NCBI RefSeq assembly: GCF_900155915.1
Contig: NZ_FTPO01000001.1
Span: 186,001-250,000 of the forward strand
Length of the DNA: 64,000 nt
Direction of reading: 5' to 3'
Origin: Microbacterium sp. RU33B
Lineage (GTDB): Bacteria > Actinomycetota > Actinomycetes > Actinomycetales > Microbacteriaceae
Positions 25,419-34,814 of this stretch are shown here, one piece after another. Position 1 is the stretch's first letter, and each line of letters opens with the position of its first letter. The translations under genes and the position numbers were made by a program. The notes beneath the pieces are model-generated. The model was given only the letters and a program-made list of their open reading frames with translations. It searched no databases and was not told where the DNA came from.

Positions 25419-27110
25419 TCACGAGCCGGCTACGGTGCGGTGCGCCCGGTAGTAGTCGAGCAGCGCGCGGGTCGAGGCATCCTGGGTCTCGAGCGCCGCG
25501 GTGTCACCCTCGATCGCGGGAGCGATCTGGAGGGCGAGCTGCTTGCCGAGCTCGACGCCCCACTGATCGAACGAGTTGATGCCCCAGATCGCGCCCTGCA
25601 CGAACGTGATGTGCTCGTACAGCGCCACGAGCTCGCCCAGCACGCGCGGAGTCAGCGACGACGCGAAGATCGACGTCGTCGGACGGTTGCCGGCGAACGT
25701 CCGTGCCGCCACGAGGGGTCCGGTCGTGCCCTCGGCCTCGACCTCCTCCGCCGTCTTGCCGAACGCGAGCGCCTTCGTCTGCGCGAGGAAGTTGGCCAGG
25801 AACAGGCCGTGCACGTCGCGTCCGTCGTCCTGGAGCGGGTAGGCGGGATTCACGAACCCGATGAAGTCTGCCGGGATGAGCCGGGTGCCCTGGTGGATGA
25901 GCTGGTAGAACGCGTGCTGCCCGTTGGTGCCCGGTTCGCCCCAGAAGACCTCGCCCGTGCCGGTCGTGACGGGGGTGCCGTCCCAGCGCACGGACTTCCC
26001 GTTGGACTCCATCGTCAGCTGCTGCAGGTAGGCCGCGAACCGGTGGAGCTGCTGCGCGTACGGCAGGACGGCGTGCGACTGCGCACCGAGGAAGTTCGTG
26101 TACCAGATGTTCAGGACGCCCATCAGGACGGGCACGTTCCGCTCGAACGGGGTCGTGCGGAAGTGCTCGTCGACGGCGTGGAACCCGGCGAGCAGCTCGC
26201 GGAACGTCTCCGGGCCGAGGGCGATCTTCAGCGACAGCCCGATCGCCGAATCGACCGAATAGCGGCCGCCCACCCAGTCCCAGAAGCCGAAGGCGTTCGC
26301 CGGGTCGATGCCGAACGCGGCGACCCGGTCGAGCGCCGTCGAGACCGCGACGAAGTGGTGGGCGACGGCATCCGTCTTCGACGCCTCCGAGCCGTCGATG
26401 GCGCCGGATGCCTCGAGCCCCGCCCAGAGCCAGTCGCGGGCCAGGCGCGCGTTGGTCAGGGTCTCGAGCGTCGTGAACGTCTTGGACGCCACGATGAACA
26501 GCGTCGTCTCGGGGTCGAGCCCGGCGGTCTTCTGCGCGATGTCGGTGGGGTCGATGTTCGACACGAATCGGGCCGTGATGCCCGCGTCGGCGTACGGCAG
26601 CAGCGCTTCGTAGATCATGACGGGGCCCAGGTCCGAGCCGCCGATCCCGATGTTGACGACGGTCTCGACCCTCTTGCCCGTGACGCCCTTCCACTCGCCG
26701 GAGCGGACGCGCTCGGCGAAGGCCGTCATGGCCTCGAGCACGGACTGCACGTCGGCATCCACGTCCTGACCGTCGACGATGAGCGACGGCGACGCGCCCG
26801 CCGGGCGACGCAGTGCGGTGTGCAGCACGGCGCGGTCTTCCGTGGTGTTGATGTGCTCGCCGGCGAACATGGCGTCGCGGCGCTCGGCGACCCCCGACTG
26901 CTCGGCCAGCGCCACCAGAGCGGCCAGCACGTCGTCGGTGACGAGGTTCTTCGACAGATCGACGTGCAGATCGGCGAGGGGGAGGCTGAGGCGCTCCGCG
27001 CGGTCGGGATCGGAGGCGAACCAGCCGCGCAGATCGGGGGAGAAGGAGTCGCGGAGAGCGGAGAGCTCCGCCCAGGCGGCCGTCGTCGTGGGATCCACTG
27101 GTGCACTCAT
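25419..27110 (-). CDS. pgi: Glucose-6-phosphate isomerase
   Basis: 563 residues. It interconverts glucose 6-phosphate and fructose 6-phosphate in glycolysis and gluconeogenesis. Diagnostic segments are visible: [70 protein letters not shown] and [12 protein letters not shown] near the C-terminus, the PGI signature with its catalytic Lys. The length matches long-type bacterial PGI. TACCGT lies seven bases before the ATG (27118-27123), so the gene is probably leaderless; the palindrome 27134-27144 sits at its -35. Imported hexose phosphate from the divergent PTS would enter here. Confidence 0.97.
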   Translation of the reverse strand: MSAPVDPTTTAAWAELSALRDSFSPDLRGWFASDPDRAERLSLPLADLHVDLSKNLVTDDVLAALVALAEQSGVAERRDAMFAGEHINTTEDRAVLHTALRRPAGASPSLIVDGQDVDADVQSVLEAMTAFAERVRSGEWKGVTGKRVETVVNIGIGGSDLGPVMIYEALLPYADAGITARFVSNIDPTDIAQKTAGLDPETTLFIVASKTFTTLETLTNARLARDWLWAGLEASGAIDGSEASKTDAVAHHFVAVSTALDRVAAFGIDPANAFGFWDWVGGRYSVDSAIGLSLKIALGPETFRELLAGFHAVDEHFRTTPFERNVPVLMGVLNIWYTNFLGAQSHAVLPYAQQLHRFAAYLQQLTMESNGKSVRWDGTPVTTGTGEVFWGEPGTNGQHAFYQLIHQGTRLIPADFIGFVNPAYPLQDDGRDVHGLFLANFLAQTKALAFGKTAEEVEAEGTTGPLVAARTFAGNRPTTSIFASSLTPRVLGELVALYEHITFVQGAIWGINSFDQWGVELGKQLALQIAPAIEGDTAALETQDASTRALLDYYRAHRTVAGS

Positions 27111-27133
27111 GAGGATCACGGTAGCGTGCTTTG

Positions 27134-27144
27134 TGGTCAGACCA
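27134..27144. promoter_or_regulatory. TGGTCAGACCA palindrome between pgi and PTS gene
   Basis: An 11-bp perfect palindrome around a central A resembles operators of GntR-family regulators (TNGT-N-ACNA type). It falls where the -35 of pgi is expected and about 50 bp upstream of a TAGCAT -10 (27191-27196) facing the PTS gene. It could tie both genes to one regulator, which is not encoded in this window. Confidence 0.45.
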
Positions 27145-27238
27145 TACGAACTCCGCGGGGGAGGGCTTACCCCGGCGCGGGGTTGCCGGGTAGCATCCGG
27201 ACAGGAGCCCCAGCCCGCACACGGAATGAGGAACAGCG

Positions 27239-29347
27239 ATGTCATCGAGTCCAGCGGAGAAGATCCTCGAGAGCGTGGGAGGCGGCGGCAACGTCGAGAG
27301 CCTCACCCACTGCGCGACGCGCCTGAGATTCCAGCTGCGCGACGCGTCCGGTGTCGACCAGAAGGTCGTCGAAGCCATCCCCGGCGTCATGGGCGCCGTG
27401 CCGCAGGCCGGTGACCGGTTCCAGGTCGTCATCGGCGGCGGCGTGCAGAACGTCTACAACGACATCATGGCGCTGCCGGCGATGAAGGCGGGCCCGAAGT
27501 CGGTGTCGGATGCCGATCTGAAGGCCGCCGAGCGCAACAAGGGCGTGCGCGGCAAGGTCGCGTGGCTCGATTCGCTCTTCGAGTTCCTGTCGGACTCGTT
27601 CCGGCCCATCCTCGGTGCGCTCCTGGGCGCGTCGTTCTTCATCACGTTCATGGCGCTGGCCTCGTCGCTCGGGTGGATCGGCAACTGGGCCGACCCGCGC
27701 ACCGACCTCCCGGTCTCGTGGCAGTTCGTCAACCTGATGTGGCAGTGCGTGTTCGTGTTCCTGCCGCTCATGGTGGCGTACAACGCGACGAAGAAGCTCG
27801 GCGCCGACCCCTGGGTCGGGTTCGCGATCATGGCCGTCGTCATGCTGCCCGGATTCACCGGGCTCGCGGAGGGCGTGCAGCCGCAGGACGTGTTCGGCTC
27901 GCAGGTGGCGGTCGTGCCGATCTTCGGCATCCCGCTCACGGTCTTCAACTACAGCTCGCAGGTGTTCCCGCCCCTGCTCATGGCGGCCCTGCTCGGCCCG
28001 CTCTACAAGCTGCTGCGCAAGATCATCCCCGACAACGTGCAGCTGATCTTCGTGCCGTTCCTCGCGATGCTCATCATGATCCCGCTGACGGCCTTCCTCA
28101 TCGGCCCCATCGGCGTCTACGCGGGCGCCGCGCTCGCCCAGCTCCTGAGCTCGATCAACAGCTTCTCGCCGTTCATCTTCGCGATCATCATCCCGCTGGC
28201 CTACCCGTTCATGGTGCCGCTGGGGCTGCACTGGCCGATCAACGCAATCATGCTGCTGAACATCCAGAACCTCGGCTACGACTTCATCCAGGGCCCCATG
28301 GGCGCCTGGAACTTCGCGTGCTTCGGCGCCACGGCCGCCGTGCTCATCATCGCGTGGCGCCAGCGCGACGCCGCGATGAAGCAGACGGCGACGGGTGCCC
28401 TCGCCGCGGGACTCCTCGGCGGGATCTCCGAGCCGTCGCTGTACGGCATCCATCTGAGGTACAAGCGGATCTACCCCCGGATGCTGGTCGGATGCCTCGT
28501 CGGCGGTCTGATCATCGGATTCGGCTCGCTCTTCATGGGCCTCGAGAACGGCGTCACGACGCAGGCCTTCGTGTTCACGTCGCTCCTGACGATCCCTGCG
28601 TTCAACCCGATCGGCCTCTACGCGATCGCGGTGCTCGCGGCGTTCTTCACCTCGATGCTGCTGATCCTCTTCACCGGATACCAGACGGAGGAGCAGAAGG
28701 CGGAGGTGCTCGCGCTGGTGGCCGAGGCCGATCGCGAGAAGCTCGCCGTCGGTGCCGTCGAAGGCGGCACGATCGACACGGTCGACGACGCGTCGAGCCG
28801 CTCGGCCGCCGTGGGAGCCGCTTCGGCGGGTGCTGCGACCGGCGTGGCCGCGGCGGCCACGGCCGTCGCGACGGGCGTCGTCGAACGCGTCCTGCAGGTC
28901 GTCTCGCCCCTCGACGGCGTCGTCAAGCCGCTGTCGGAGGTGCCCGACCCCGTCTTCGCGGGCGGGGTCATGGGGCCGGGAGTCGCGATCGAGCCGTCGG
29001 GCGACACCGTGTACGCGCCGGGCGCCGGCACGATCGCTGCGGCGCAGCCCACGGGGCACGCGTTCGGCATCGTGCTCGACGGCGGCGTCGAAGTGCTCAT
29101 CCACGTGGGCATCGACACGGTCAACCTCAAGGGCGAAGGCTTCGACGTCAAGGTGAAGGCCGGGGACCGGGTCGAGATCGGCACGCCGCTCGTGACCTTC
29201 AACCGCGACATCATCACCAAGGCGGGGTATCCCCTCATCACGCCGGTCATCGTGCTGAACGCCGAGCAGTTCTCGGTGGTCGATCCGATCGCGCTCGGCG
29301 AGGTCACGGCGGGGACGCCGATCATCTCCGTCGAACAGGAGGCGTGA
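27239..29347 (+). CDS. PTS beta-glucoside-type permease, EIIBCA
   Basis: 702 residues; GAGGAA lies six bases before the ATG. It combines three domains. EIIB (1-~85) has phosphorylation cysteine C25 in [14 protein letters not shown] (~105-480) has about ten membrane helices, the [12 protein letters not shown] motif and a substrate-binding region. EIIA (~555-702) has active H622 in LIHVGIDTV. The order B-C-A is that of BglF-type permeases. It imports and phosphorylates a glucoside or sugar at the membrane using phosphoenolpyruvate via HPr. No BglG-type antiterminator, regulator or phospho-beta-glucosidase lies beside it, so the sugar could equally be glucose, trehalose or sucrose. An Ala-rich linker joins EIIC and EIIA. 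Confidence 0.95.
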   Translation: MSSSPAEKILESVGGGGNVESLTHCATRLRFQLRDASGVDQKVVEAIPGVMGAVPQAGDRFQVVIGGGVQNVYNDIMALPAMKAGPKSVSDADLKAAERNKGVRGKVAWLDSLFEFLSDSFRPILGALLGASFFITFMALASSLGWIGNWADPRTDLPVSWQFVNLMWQCVFVFLPLMVAYNATKKLGADPWVGFAIMAVVMLPGFTGLAEGVQPQDVFGSQVAVVPIFGIPLTVFNYSSQVFPPLLMAALLGPLYKLLRKIIPDNVQLIFVPFLAMLIMIPLTAFLIGPIGVYAGAALAQLLSSINSFSPFIFAIIIPLAYPFMVPLGLHWPINAIMLLNIQNLGYDFIQGPMGAWNFACFGATAAVLIIAWRQRDAAMKQTATGALAAGLLGGISEPSLYGIHLRYKRIYPRMLVGCLVGGLIIGFGSLFMGLENGVTTQAFVFTSLLTIPAFNPIGLYAIAVLAAFFTSMLLILFTGYQTEEQKAEVLALVAEADREKLAVGAVEGGTIDTVDDASSRSAAVGAASAGAATGVAAAATAVATGVVERVLQVVSPLDGVVKPLSEVPDPVFAGGVMGPGVAIEPSGDTVYAPGAGTIAAAQPTGHAFGIVLDGGVEVLIHVGIDTVNLKGEGFDVKVKAGDRVEIGTPLVTFNRDIITKAGYPLITPVIVLNAEQFSVVDPIALGEVTAGTPIISVEQEA

Positions 29348-29351
29348 GCCG

Positions 29352-30014
29352 CTACCCCTCCTCTTCGTCGAAGTCCTCGCGGTCGGGCCACGCCGCGACG
29401 TCGACCCCGTGGTTGTCGGGGGAGGCCAGCATCCACCACGACGGTGCGTTCGAGTCGTCGGCGATGCGGCCTCCCGCTGCCACGGCGGCACGGATGCGCT
29501 CCTCGATCACATCGGCGGGCACGGAGACGTCGATGTGGGTGCGGCCGCGGCCGGGCCGGGGCGGATCGAGCTCGTGGAACCAGAGGTGGGGTCCTCGACG
29601 GAGCGGGTCGATCGCGTCGACGTCTTCGAGGTCCTCGTAGCCGGTCACGGCCGTCCAGAACGGACGGGTGTCGACCCCGTCGCCCTGCGCCACGGCGATG
29701 CCGATCTGCTGGACGCGTGACGGATCCGCGACGAGCCCGCGCTCGCGGGCGATCTCGGAGATGCGCCGGGCGAGCACGGCATCGCCCTCGGCGAGGGATC
29801 CGTCGGCCCGCGTGAACGTGCGGATCGTGACCCCCTCGGGGCGCAGGTCGACGTCGGGAGGATGATCTCCTGCGGCCTCGGCGACCTCGCGGACGAACTC
29901 GGCGGCGGCGAGGAAGGACGGCGCGGTGTAGAACGCGTAGGCGCCCCAGAAGAGCACGCGCCAGTCTTCGACGCCGGGTCGGTCGTGGAACTGCTTCGCG
30001 GACATGCGGCTCAT
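29352..30014 (-). CDS. PCD-like / glyoxalase (VOC) fusion protein
   Basis: 220 residues, ending five bases from the PTS stop. Residues ~1-100 look like pterin-4a-carbinolamine dehydratase: FLAAAEFVREVAEAAGDHPPDVDLRPEGVTIRTFT in outline, where GDHPPDV stands for the usual NHHPDW active-site motif with one of two His kept. Residues ~105-210 form a VOC fold (IGIAVAQGDGVD, HLWFHELDPP, RTHIDVSV, DNHGVDV). The combination suggests a small-molecule-binding or resistance protein rather than a true pterin enzyme (inference). TACGGT seven bases before the ATG at 30014 points to a leaderless start; upstream in-frame codons have no better signal. Confidence 0.75.
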   Translation of the reverse strand: MSRMSAKQFHDRPGVEDWRVLFWGAYAFYTAPSFLAAAEFVREVAEAAGDHPPDVDLRPEGVTIRTFTRADGSLAEGDAVLARRISEIARERGLVADPSRVQQIGIAVAQGDGVDTRPFWTAVTGYEDLEDVDAIDPLRRGPHLWFHELDPPRPGRGRTHIDVSVPADVIEERIRAAVAAGGRIADDSNAPSWWMLASPDNHGVDVAAWPDREDFDEEEG

Positions 30015-30083
30015 GGGCGACACCGTACTGGCTGGGACGGACACGCGACATCCCTAGGCTGGAAGGAGCCCAGGGGAGGTGCC

Positions 30084-30884
30084 ATGACCGACATCCGGCT
30101 CATCGCCGTCGACATGGACGGCACGCTGCTCGACGGCGAGGGGCGGATCCCCGACGAGCTGTGGGGTCTCCTGGACGAACTGCATGAGCGCGGCATCCTG
30201 TTCGCGCCGTCGAGCGGTCGCCAGCTCGCGACGCTGCAGGCCGCGTTCGCCGATGCCCCGGCCGACGAGATGATCTACATCGCCGAGAACGGCGCCTACG
30301 TCGTGCACGGCGACGCCGAGGTCAGCTCCGACGCGCTCGACCCCGAGTTCGTGGCGCGGCTCGTGGGCCACCTCCGCGGACTCGTGTCGCGCGGATGCGA
30401 TCTCGGCGTCGTCGTGTGCGGCAAGAGGTCCGCCTACATCGAGCGGGCGGATGCCGCCTTCCGCGCCGAATCGGAGAAGTACTACGAGAAGCTCCGGATC
30501 GTCGACGACCTTCTCGCGCACGACGATCAGGTGCTGAAGGTGGCGGTCTACGACTTCGGTGCGGCCGAGCAGACGGCGCCCGAGCTCGCGGAGTTCCGTG
30601 ACGGGCACCAGGTGGTGGTGTCGGGCGAGCACTGGATCGACGTCATGAACCTCGGCGTCAACAAGGGCGTCGCCCTCGAGCGCCTCCAGCGGGCGCTCGG
30701 GATCGACAGGTCGCAGACCGCCGCGTTCGGCGACTACCTCAACGACCTCGAGCTGCTCGATGCCGCCGGGCACTCGTACGCGATGGCCAACGCGCATCCC
30801 GAGGTGCTCGCCCGGGCGCGCTTCCAGGCCCCCTCGAACCGCGAGCACGGCGTGCTCACGACGATCCGCTCATTCCTCGACTGA
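30084..30884 (+). CDS. HAD-superfamily phosphatase, Cof type
   Basis: 266 residues with GGGGAGGT upstream of the ATG. Motif I is DMDGTLLD with catalytic D10 and D12; motif IV is FGDYLNDLELL near residue 217; a Cof-type (IIB) cap lies between them. Such enzymes dephosphorylate sugar phosphates, FMN or PLP in the cytoplasm. The position next to the sugar PTS hints at a sugar phosphate, but substrate choice in this family cannot be read from sequence. A terminator follows two bases after the stop. Confidence 0.92.
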   Translation: MTDIRLIAVDMDGTLLDGEGRIPDELWGLLDELHERGILFAPSSGRQLATLQAAFADAPADEMIYIAENGAYVVHGDAEVSSDALDPEFVARLVGHLRGLVSRGCDLGVVVCGKRSAYIERADAAFRAESEKYYEKLRIVDDLLAHDDQVLKVAVYDFGAAEQTAPELAEFRDGHQVVVSGEHWIDVMNLGVNKGVALERLQRALGIDRSQTAAFGDYLNDLELLDAAGHSYAMANAHPEVLARARFQAPSNREHGVLTTIRSFLD

Positions 30885-30885
30885 C

Positions 30886-30908
30886 CCGGCGCCGGCTCCC
30901 GGCGCCGG
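30886..30908 (+). terminator. Hairpin after the HAD phosphatase gene
   Basis: CCGGCGCCGG repeated around a three-base CTC loop forms a perfect 10-bp stem immediately after the stop. There is no U-tract. Confidence 0.75.
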
Positions 30909-31032
30909 ACGTCGAGAACCGTAGGAGTTTCCGGCCGATCCCGGCGTCGTGGGGCCAGCCGTGGCGTGTCCTCCTCCATCCTCGACGCGAAGGCAGGACC
31001 CGCGACGACGGATGTCGGGCCAGGATGGACGC

Positions 31033-31878
31033 ATGGTCAGCATCCCCGACGTCGTGCTCAACGACGGAACGTCCTTTCCCGAACTCGGTCTCGGCACCTA
31101 CAACCTCCGCGGCGAGGAGGGCACGGAGGCGATCGTCTCCGCGATCGCAGCGGGCTATCGGCTCCTCGACTCCGCGGTGAACTATGAGAACGAGACGGAG
31201 GTCGGCGACGCGGTGCGCCGCGCCGGGGAGCGACTCGGCATCGCCCGCGATGACCTCCTCGTCACGACCAAGATCCCCGGCCGCGATCACGGCTACGACG
31301 AGACGCTCGCGAGCTCTGCGGCATCCCTCGATCGCCTCGGCCTCGACCGGATCGACCTGTACCTCATCCACTGGCCCAACCCGAGCGTCGGGAAGTACGT
31401 CGACACGTGGCGCGCGATGGTCGAGCTCCAGAAGCGCGGCACGGTCCGCTCGATCGGCGTCTCCAACTTCACCGAGGCCATGCTCGTCCGCCTGGTCGAC
31501 GAGACCGGTGTGTTCCCGGCCGTCAATCAGGTCGAGCTGCACCCGTACTTCACGCAGGCAGCGCTGCGGGCGTTCCATGCCGAGCACGGCATCCGCACCG
31601 AGAGCTGGAGCCCGCTCGCGCGGCGCACCGAGCTGCTCAACGAGGGGGTCATCGCCGACCTGGCGGAGGCGAACGACGTCACCCCCACGCAGGTCGTGCT
31701 GCGCTGGCACACGCAGCTGCACTCGACGCCGATCCCCAAGTCCGCGTCGGCCGAGCGTCAGATCGAGAACGCCGATGTGTTCGGCTTCGCGCTCACCGAA
31801 GACGAGCTCGACGCGATCTCGGCGCTCGAACGCGGCCGGCTGTGGGACGGCGATCCCGACACGCACGAAGAGATGTGA
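31033..31878 (+). CDS. Aldo/keto reductase
   Basis: 281 residues, a TIM-barrel NADPH-dependent reductase. The catalytic tetrad is in place: D46 (LLDSAVN), Y51 (NYENE), K80 (VTTKIPG) and H113 (YLIHWPN). The NADPH-binding IPKSASAERQIENA lies near the C-terminus. The length and sequence resemble the 2,5-diketo-gluconate reductase / AKR5 group, which reduces small aldehydes and ketones. CAGGAT six bases before the ATG suggests a leaderless transcript. It is transcribed in the same direction as the peptidase gene that follows after 37 bp. Confidence 0.94.
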   Translation: MVSIPDVVLNDGTSFPELGLGTYNLRGEEGTEAIVSAIAAGYRLLDSAVNYENETEVGDAVRRAGERLGIARDDLLVTTKIPGRDHGYDETLASSAASLDRLGLDRIDLYLIHWPNPSVGKYVDTWRAMVELQKRGTVRSIGVSNFTEAMLVRLVDETGVFPAVNQVELHPYFTQAALRAFHAEHGIRTESWSPLARRTELLNEGVIADLAEANDVTPTQVVLRWHTQLHSTPIPKSASAERQIENADVFGFALTEDELDAISALERGRLWDGDPDTHEEM

Positions 31879-31915
31879 TCGCCCGCGCGTCGGACCCGGG
31901 GGTTAGCGTGGAGGG

Positions 31916-34006
31916 ATGCCGACTCCCTTCGACTCCCTCGACACGTTCCTCGCGATCCCCCGGATCGAAGGGCTCGCGCTCTCGCCCGACGGGACCCGCG
32001 CGGTCCTGACGATCGCCGCCCTCAAGAAGGACGGGACCGGCTTCGACCGGTCGCTCTGGGAGATCCCGGCCGACGGGTCGGAGGGTGCCCGGCGGCTGAC
32101 GCGCTCGGCGAAGGGCGAGTCCGCGCCGCGGTACACGTCATCCGGCGATGTGCTGTTCGTCTCGGGCCGGCCCGACTCCGACGCCGACGAAGATTCCGAG
32201 ACCGGCCAGCTGTGGGTGCTTCCGGCCGGCGGAGGAGAGGCGCGGGCCGTCACGCGTCTGGCCGGCGGGGTGTCGGATGTCTCGGCCGTCGCGGAAGCGT
32301 CTGCTCGGGTCATCCTGGCCGCCGACCTGCTGCCGAGTGCGACGTCGATCGAGGACGACGCCAGGCTCCGCGCCGCGCGCAAGAAGAAGAACATCTCCGC
32401 GATCCTGCACGAGGGCTACCCGGTGCGCTACTGGGACCACGACCTCGGTCCGGCCGATCCGCACCTGCTCTCTCTCGATCTCGGCGATCTTCGCGACACC
32501 GTCGGCGCCGTCCGCGACGAAGCCCCGGATGCCGAGAAGGCCGACTCCGACGCTCCTGCCCCCTACCCCGCCTCGCTTCCGCGGCCCCAGGATCTGACTC
32601 CGCGGCCGGGCCGAAGCGCGGACGCCTCGGGGGTGGCGGTGACTCCCGACGGCACGACGGTGATCGCGGCGCTGCGGGTCTCGGAGGGGTACGGCTTCCG
32701 CACGCGACTGGTGTCGATCGACGTCGCGTCGGGTGAGCACACGATCGTTCGCGACGAGCCGCGGGTCGATTTCGAGCTCCCGGTCATCAGCCACGACGGC
32801 ACGCTCCTGGCGTACGAGCGCACCGAGAAGAGCACGCCCGACGGCCCCACGCAGATCGAGGTGTGGGTGAGCGCGCTCGACGGCTCGCACGCCCGCAGAA
32901 TCGTCGCCGACTGGGACCGCTGGCCGTCGAGCCTGGCCTTCGACCACGACGACGCCGCGCTCATCGCGACCGCCGACCAGAACGGCCGGGGGCCGATCTT
33001 CCGCCTCCCGCTGGGCGAAGGCGCGGCCGTCGAGCAGCTCACCGATGACGACTTCACGTACACGCACGTCGCGGTCGATCGCGCGACGGGAGATCTCGTC
33101 GCCCTCCGCTCGAACTGGATGGCCCCCTCCCACGCCGTGCGCGTGACGCGCGACGGGTCCGTCATCCCGCTCGCGGCGCCCGTCGCCCTGCCCGAGGTCC
33201 CCGCCACGATGACCGAGGTCGAGACCACCGCCGACGACGGCGCGCGCGTGCGCGGCTGGCTGCTGCTCCCCGAAGGCGCGACGGCGGATGCTCCAGCCCC
33301 CCTGCTGCTGTGGATCCACGGCGGTCCGCTGAACAGCTGGAACGCGTGGAGCTGGCGTTGGACCCCGCAGCTCGCCGTCGCCCGCGGCTACGCGGTGCTG
33401 CTGCCCGACCCCGCGCTCTCCACGGGATACGGACTCGACTTCATCGCCCGCGGCTGGAACGCGTGGGGGGCCGCTCCCTACACCGACCTGCTCGCCATCA
33501 CGGATGCGGTGGAGGCGCGCGCCGACATCGACGAGACGCGCACGGCGGCGATGGGAGGCTCGTTCGGCGGGTACATGGCCAACTGGATCGCCGGTCACAC
33601 CGATCGCTTCCGCGCGATCGTCACGCACGCGAGTCTGTGGGCGCTCGACCAGTTCAACCCCACCACCGATCTGTCGTCGTACTGGCAGTCGATCTTCACG
33701 CCCGAGGCGATGATCGAGAACTCCCCGCACCGGTTCGTGCGCGACATCCGCTCGCCCCTTCTGGTGATCCACGGCGACCGCGACTACCGCGTGCCGATCG
33801 GCGAGGGCCTGCGGCTGTGGTCGGAGCTCAACGACCACTTCGCCGCCGACGACGGCACGATCGTGCACCGGTTCCTGTACTTCCCCGACGAGAACCACTG
33901 GATCCTGAAGCCTCAGCACGCCGTCGTCTGGTACGAGACGGTGTTCGCGTTCCTCGGCCAGCACGTGCTCGGCGAGGAGTGGAAGAAGCCCGACGACCTC
34001 GGCTGA
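31916..34006 (+). CDS. S9 family serine peptidase (acylaminoacyl/dipeptidyl type)
   Basis: 696 residues without signal peptide. An N-terminal beta-propeller (~1-430, repeated WEIPADG- and VSIDVASGEH-like blades) precedes an alpha/beta hydrolase domain with S549 in GGSFGGYMANW, D623 in HGDRDYRVP and H661 in DENHWIL. It cleaves short peptides or acylated N-termini in the cytoplasm. TAGCGT six bases before the ATG indicates a leaderless start. The oxyanion segment LLLWIHGGPLNSWNAWSW is normal. It is convergent with the SDR gene. Confidence 0.94.
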   Translation: MPTPFDSLDTFLAIPRIEGLALSPDGTRAVLTIAALKKDGTGFDRSLWEIPADGSEGARRLTRSAKGESAPRYTSSGDVLFVSGRPDSDADEDSETGQLWVLPAGGGEARAVTRLAGGVSDVSAVAEASARVILAADLLPSATSIEDDARLRAARKKKNISAILHEGYPVRYWDHDLGPADPHLLSLDLGDLRDTVGAVRDEAPDAEKADSDAPAPYPASLPRPQDLTPRPGRSADASGVAVTPDGTTVIAALRVSEGYGFRTRLVSIDVASGEHTIVRDEPRVDFELPVISHDGTLLAYERTEKSTPDGPTQIEVWVSALDGSHARRIVADWDRWPSSLAFDHDDAALIATADQNGRGPIFRLPLGEGAAVEQLTDDDFTYTHVAVDRATGDLVALRSNWMAPSHAVRVTRDGSVIPLAAPVALPEVPATMTEVETTADDGARVRGWLLLPEGATADAPAPLLLWIHGGPLNSWNAWSWRWTPQLAVARGYAVLLPDPALSTGYGLDFIARGWNAWGAAPYTDLLAITDAVEARADIDETRTAAMGGSFGGYMANWIAGHTDRFRAIVTHASLWALDQFNPTTDLSSYWQSIFTPEAMIENSPHRFVRDIRSPLLVIHGDRDYRVPIGEGLRLWSELNDHFAADDGTIVHRFLYFPDENHWILKPQHAVVWYETVFAFLGQHVLGEEWKKPDDLG

Positions 34007-34015
34007 CGGCGGAGG

Positions 34016-34741
34016 TCAGCCGAGAGCGGCGATCCACTGCGCGAAGGTCTGGCGACCGAGGACCGCGTCCGGCGAAGGCAGGAGCCCGCCTCCGCGCGCC
34101 GCGCGGCCGAACGCGCCGGGAAGCGCGAGCGGCACGACGACGCCGCGGCGTCGCGAGGCCGCCGCGTACGCCCTCATCATGTCGGGGAGCCACTCCTCCC
34201 GGGGGCCGGCGAGGTCGGCCGCCCGCCCCGCGGGCTCCGACTCGGCGAGGTCGACGAGACGCTCGCCGACCTCTCGCGCCGCGACGGGCTGAGTGCGCAT
34301 CTTGGGCGCGATGTGCACCGGGCCGACGCCCGCGAATTCCCAGACCTGCGGTGCGAATTCGTGGAACTGCGTTGCGCGCGCGATCGTGAACGGGATGCCG
34401 CTCGACGCGGCAGCCTGCTCCTGGGCGGCCTTCGCGCGGTAGAGCGGATAGTCGATGCGGTCGCAGTTGACGATCGAGAGCACGACGATGTGCGGCGGGC
34501 GAGAGGCGACGAGCGCCTGCAGGACGGCCGTGTGGAACGCGGCCGGGTCGCCTTTCCCCCGGACCCCGGATGCGTCGATGACGACATCCGCGCCGTCGAG
34601 CGCAGCCGCTGCGCCGTCTCCCGTGGTCAGATCGATCCCCGCGGACCGGGACAGCACGACGACGTCGTGACCCCGCTCGCGCGCGACCGACACCGCCTGC
34701 GCTCCCGCCCGCCCCGTTCCGCCTGCGACCGCGATCCTCAT
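34016..34741 (-). CDS. Atypical SDR / NmrA-like NAD(P)-binding protein
   Basis: 241 residues. It opens with the nucleotide-binding VAGGTGRAGAQAV (G-x-x-G-x-x-G), then VVIDASGVRGKGDP, HIVVLSIVNCDRIDYPLYRAKAAQE with a Tyr-x-x-x-Lys-like YPLYRAK, and FTIARATQFHEF. Such atypical short-chain proteins act as sugar/quinone reductases or redox sensors. It diverges from a MerR regulator gene with only 73 bp between, and a palindrome over the shared promoter region suggests it is the regulator's target. The substrate is unknown. Confidence 0.88.
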   Translation of the reverse strand: MRIAVAGGTGRAGAQAVSVARERGHDVVVLSRSAGIDLTTGDGAAAALDGADVVIDASGVRGKGDPAAFHTAVLQALVASRPPHIVVLSIVNCDRIDYPLYRAKAAQEQAAASSGIPFTIARATQFHEFAPQVWEFAGVGPVHIAPKMRTQPVAAREVGERLVDLAESEPAGRAADLAGPREEWLPDMMRAYAAASRRRGVVVPLALPGAFGRAARGGGLLPSPDAVLGRQTFAQWIAALG

Positions 34742-34773
34742 GCCGTTCCTTCATCGCCGATTCGACATTCCGC

Positions 34774-34798
34774 TTGACCCTCTCACTGTGTCAGGGTC
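34774..34798. promoter_or_regulatory. MerR-type operator in SDR/MerR divergent region
   Basis: GACCCT (34776-34781) and AGGGTC (34793-34798) form a 23-bp inverted repeat starting inside a -35-like TTGACC (34774-34779). A long spacer containing the palindrome is characteristic of MerR-controlled promoters. The -10 facing the MerR gene is weak (GAGTGT near 34799), as expected for promoters that need activation. Confidence 0.6.
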
Positions 34799-34814
34799 GA
34801 GTGTGGTCTCCAAC

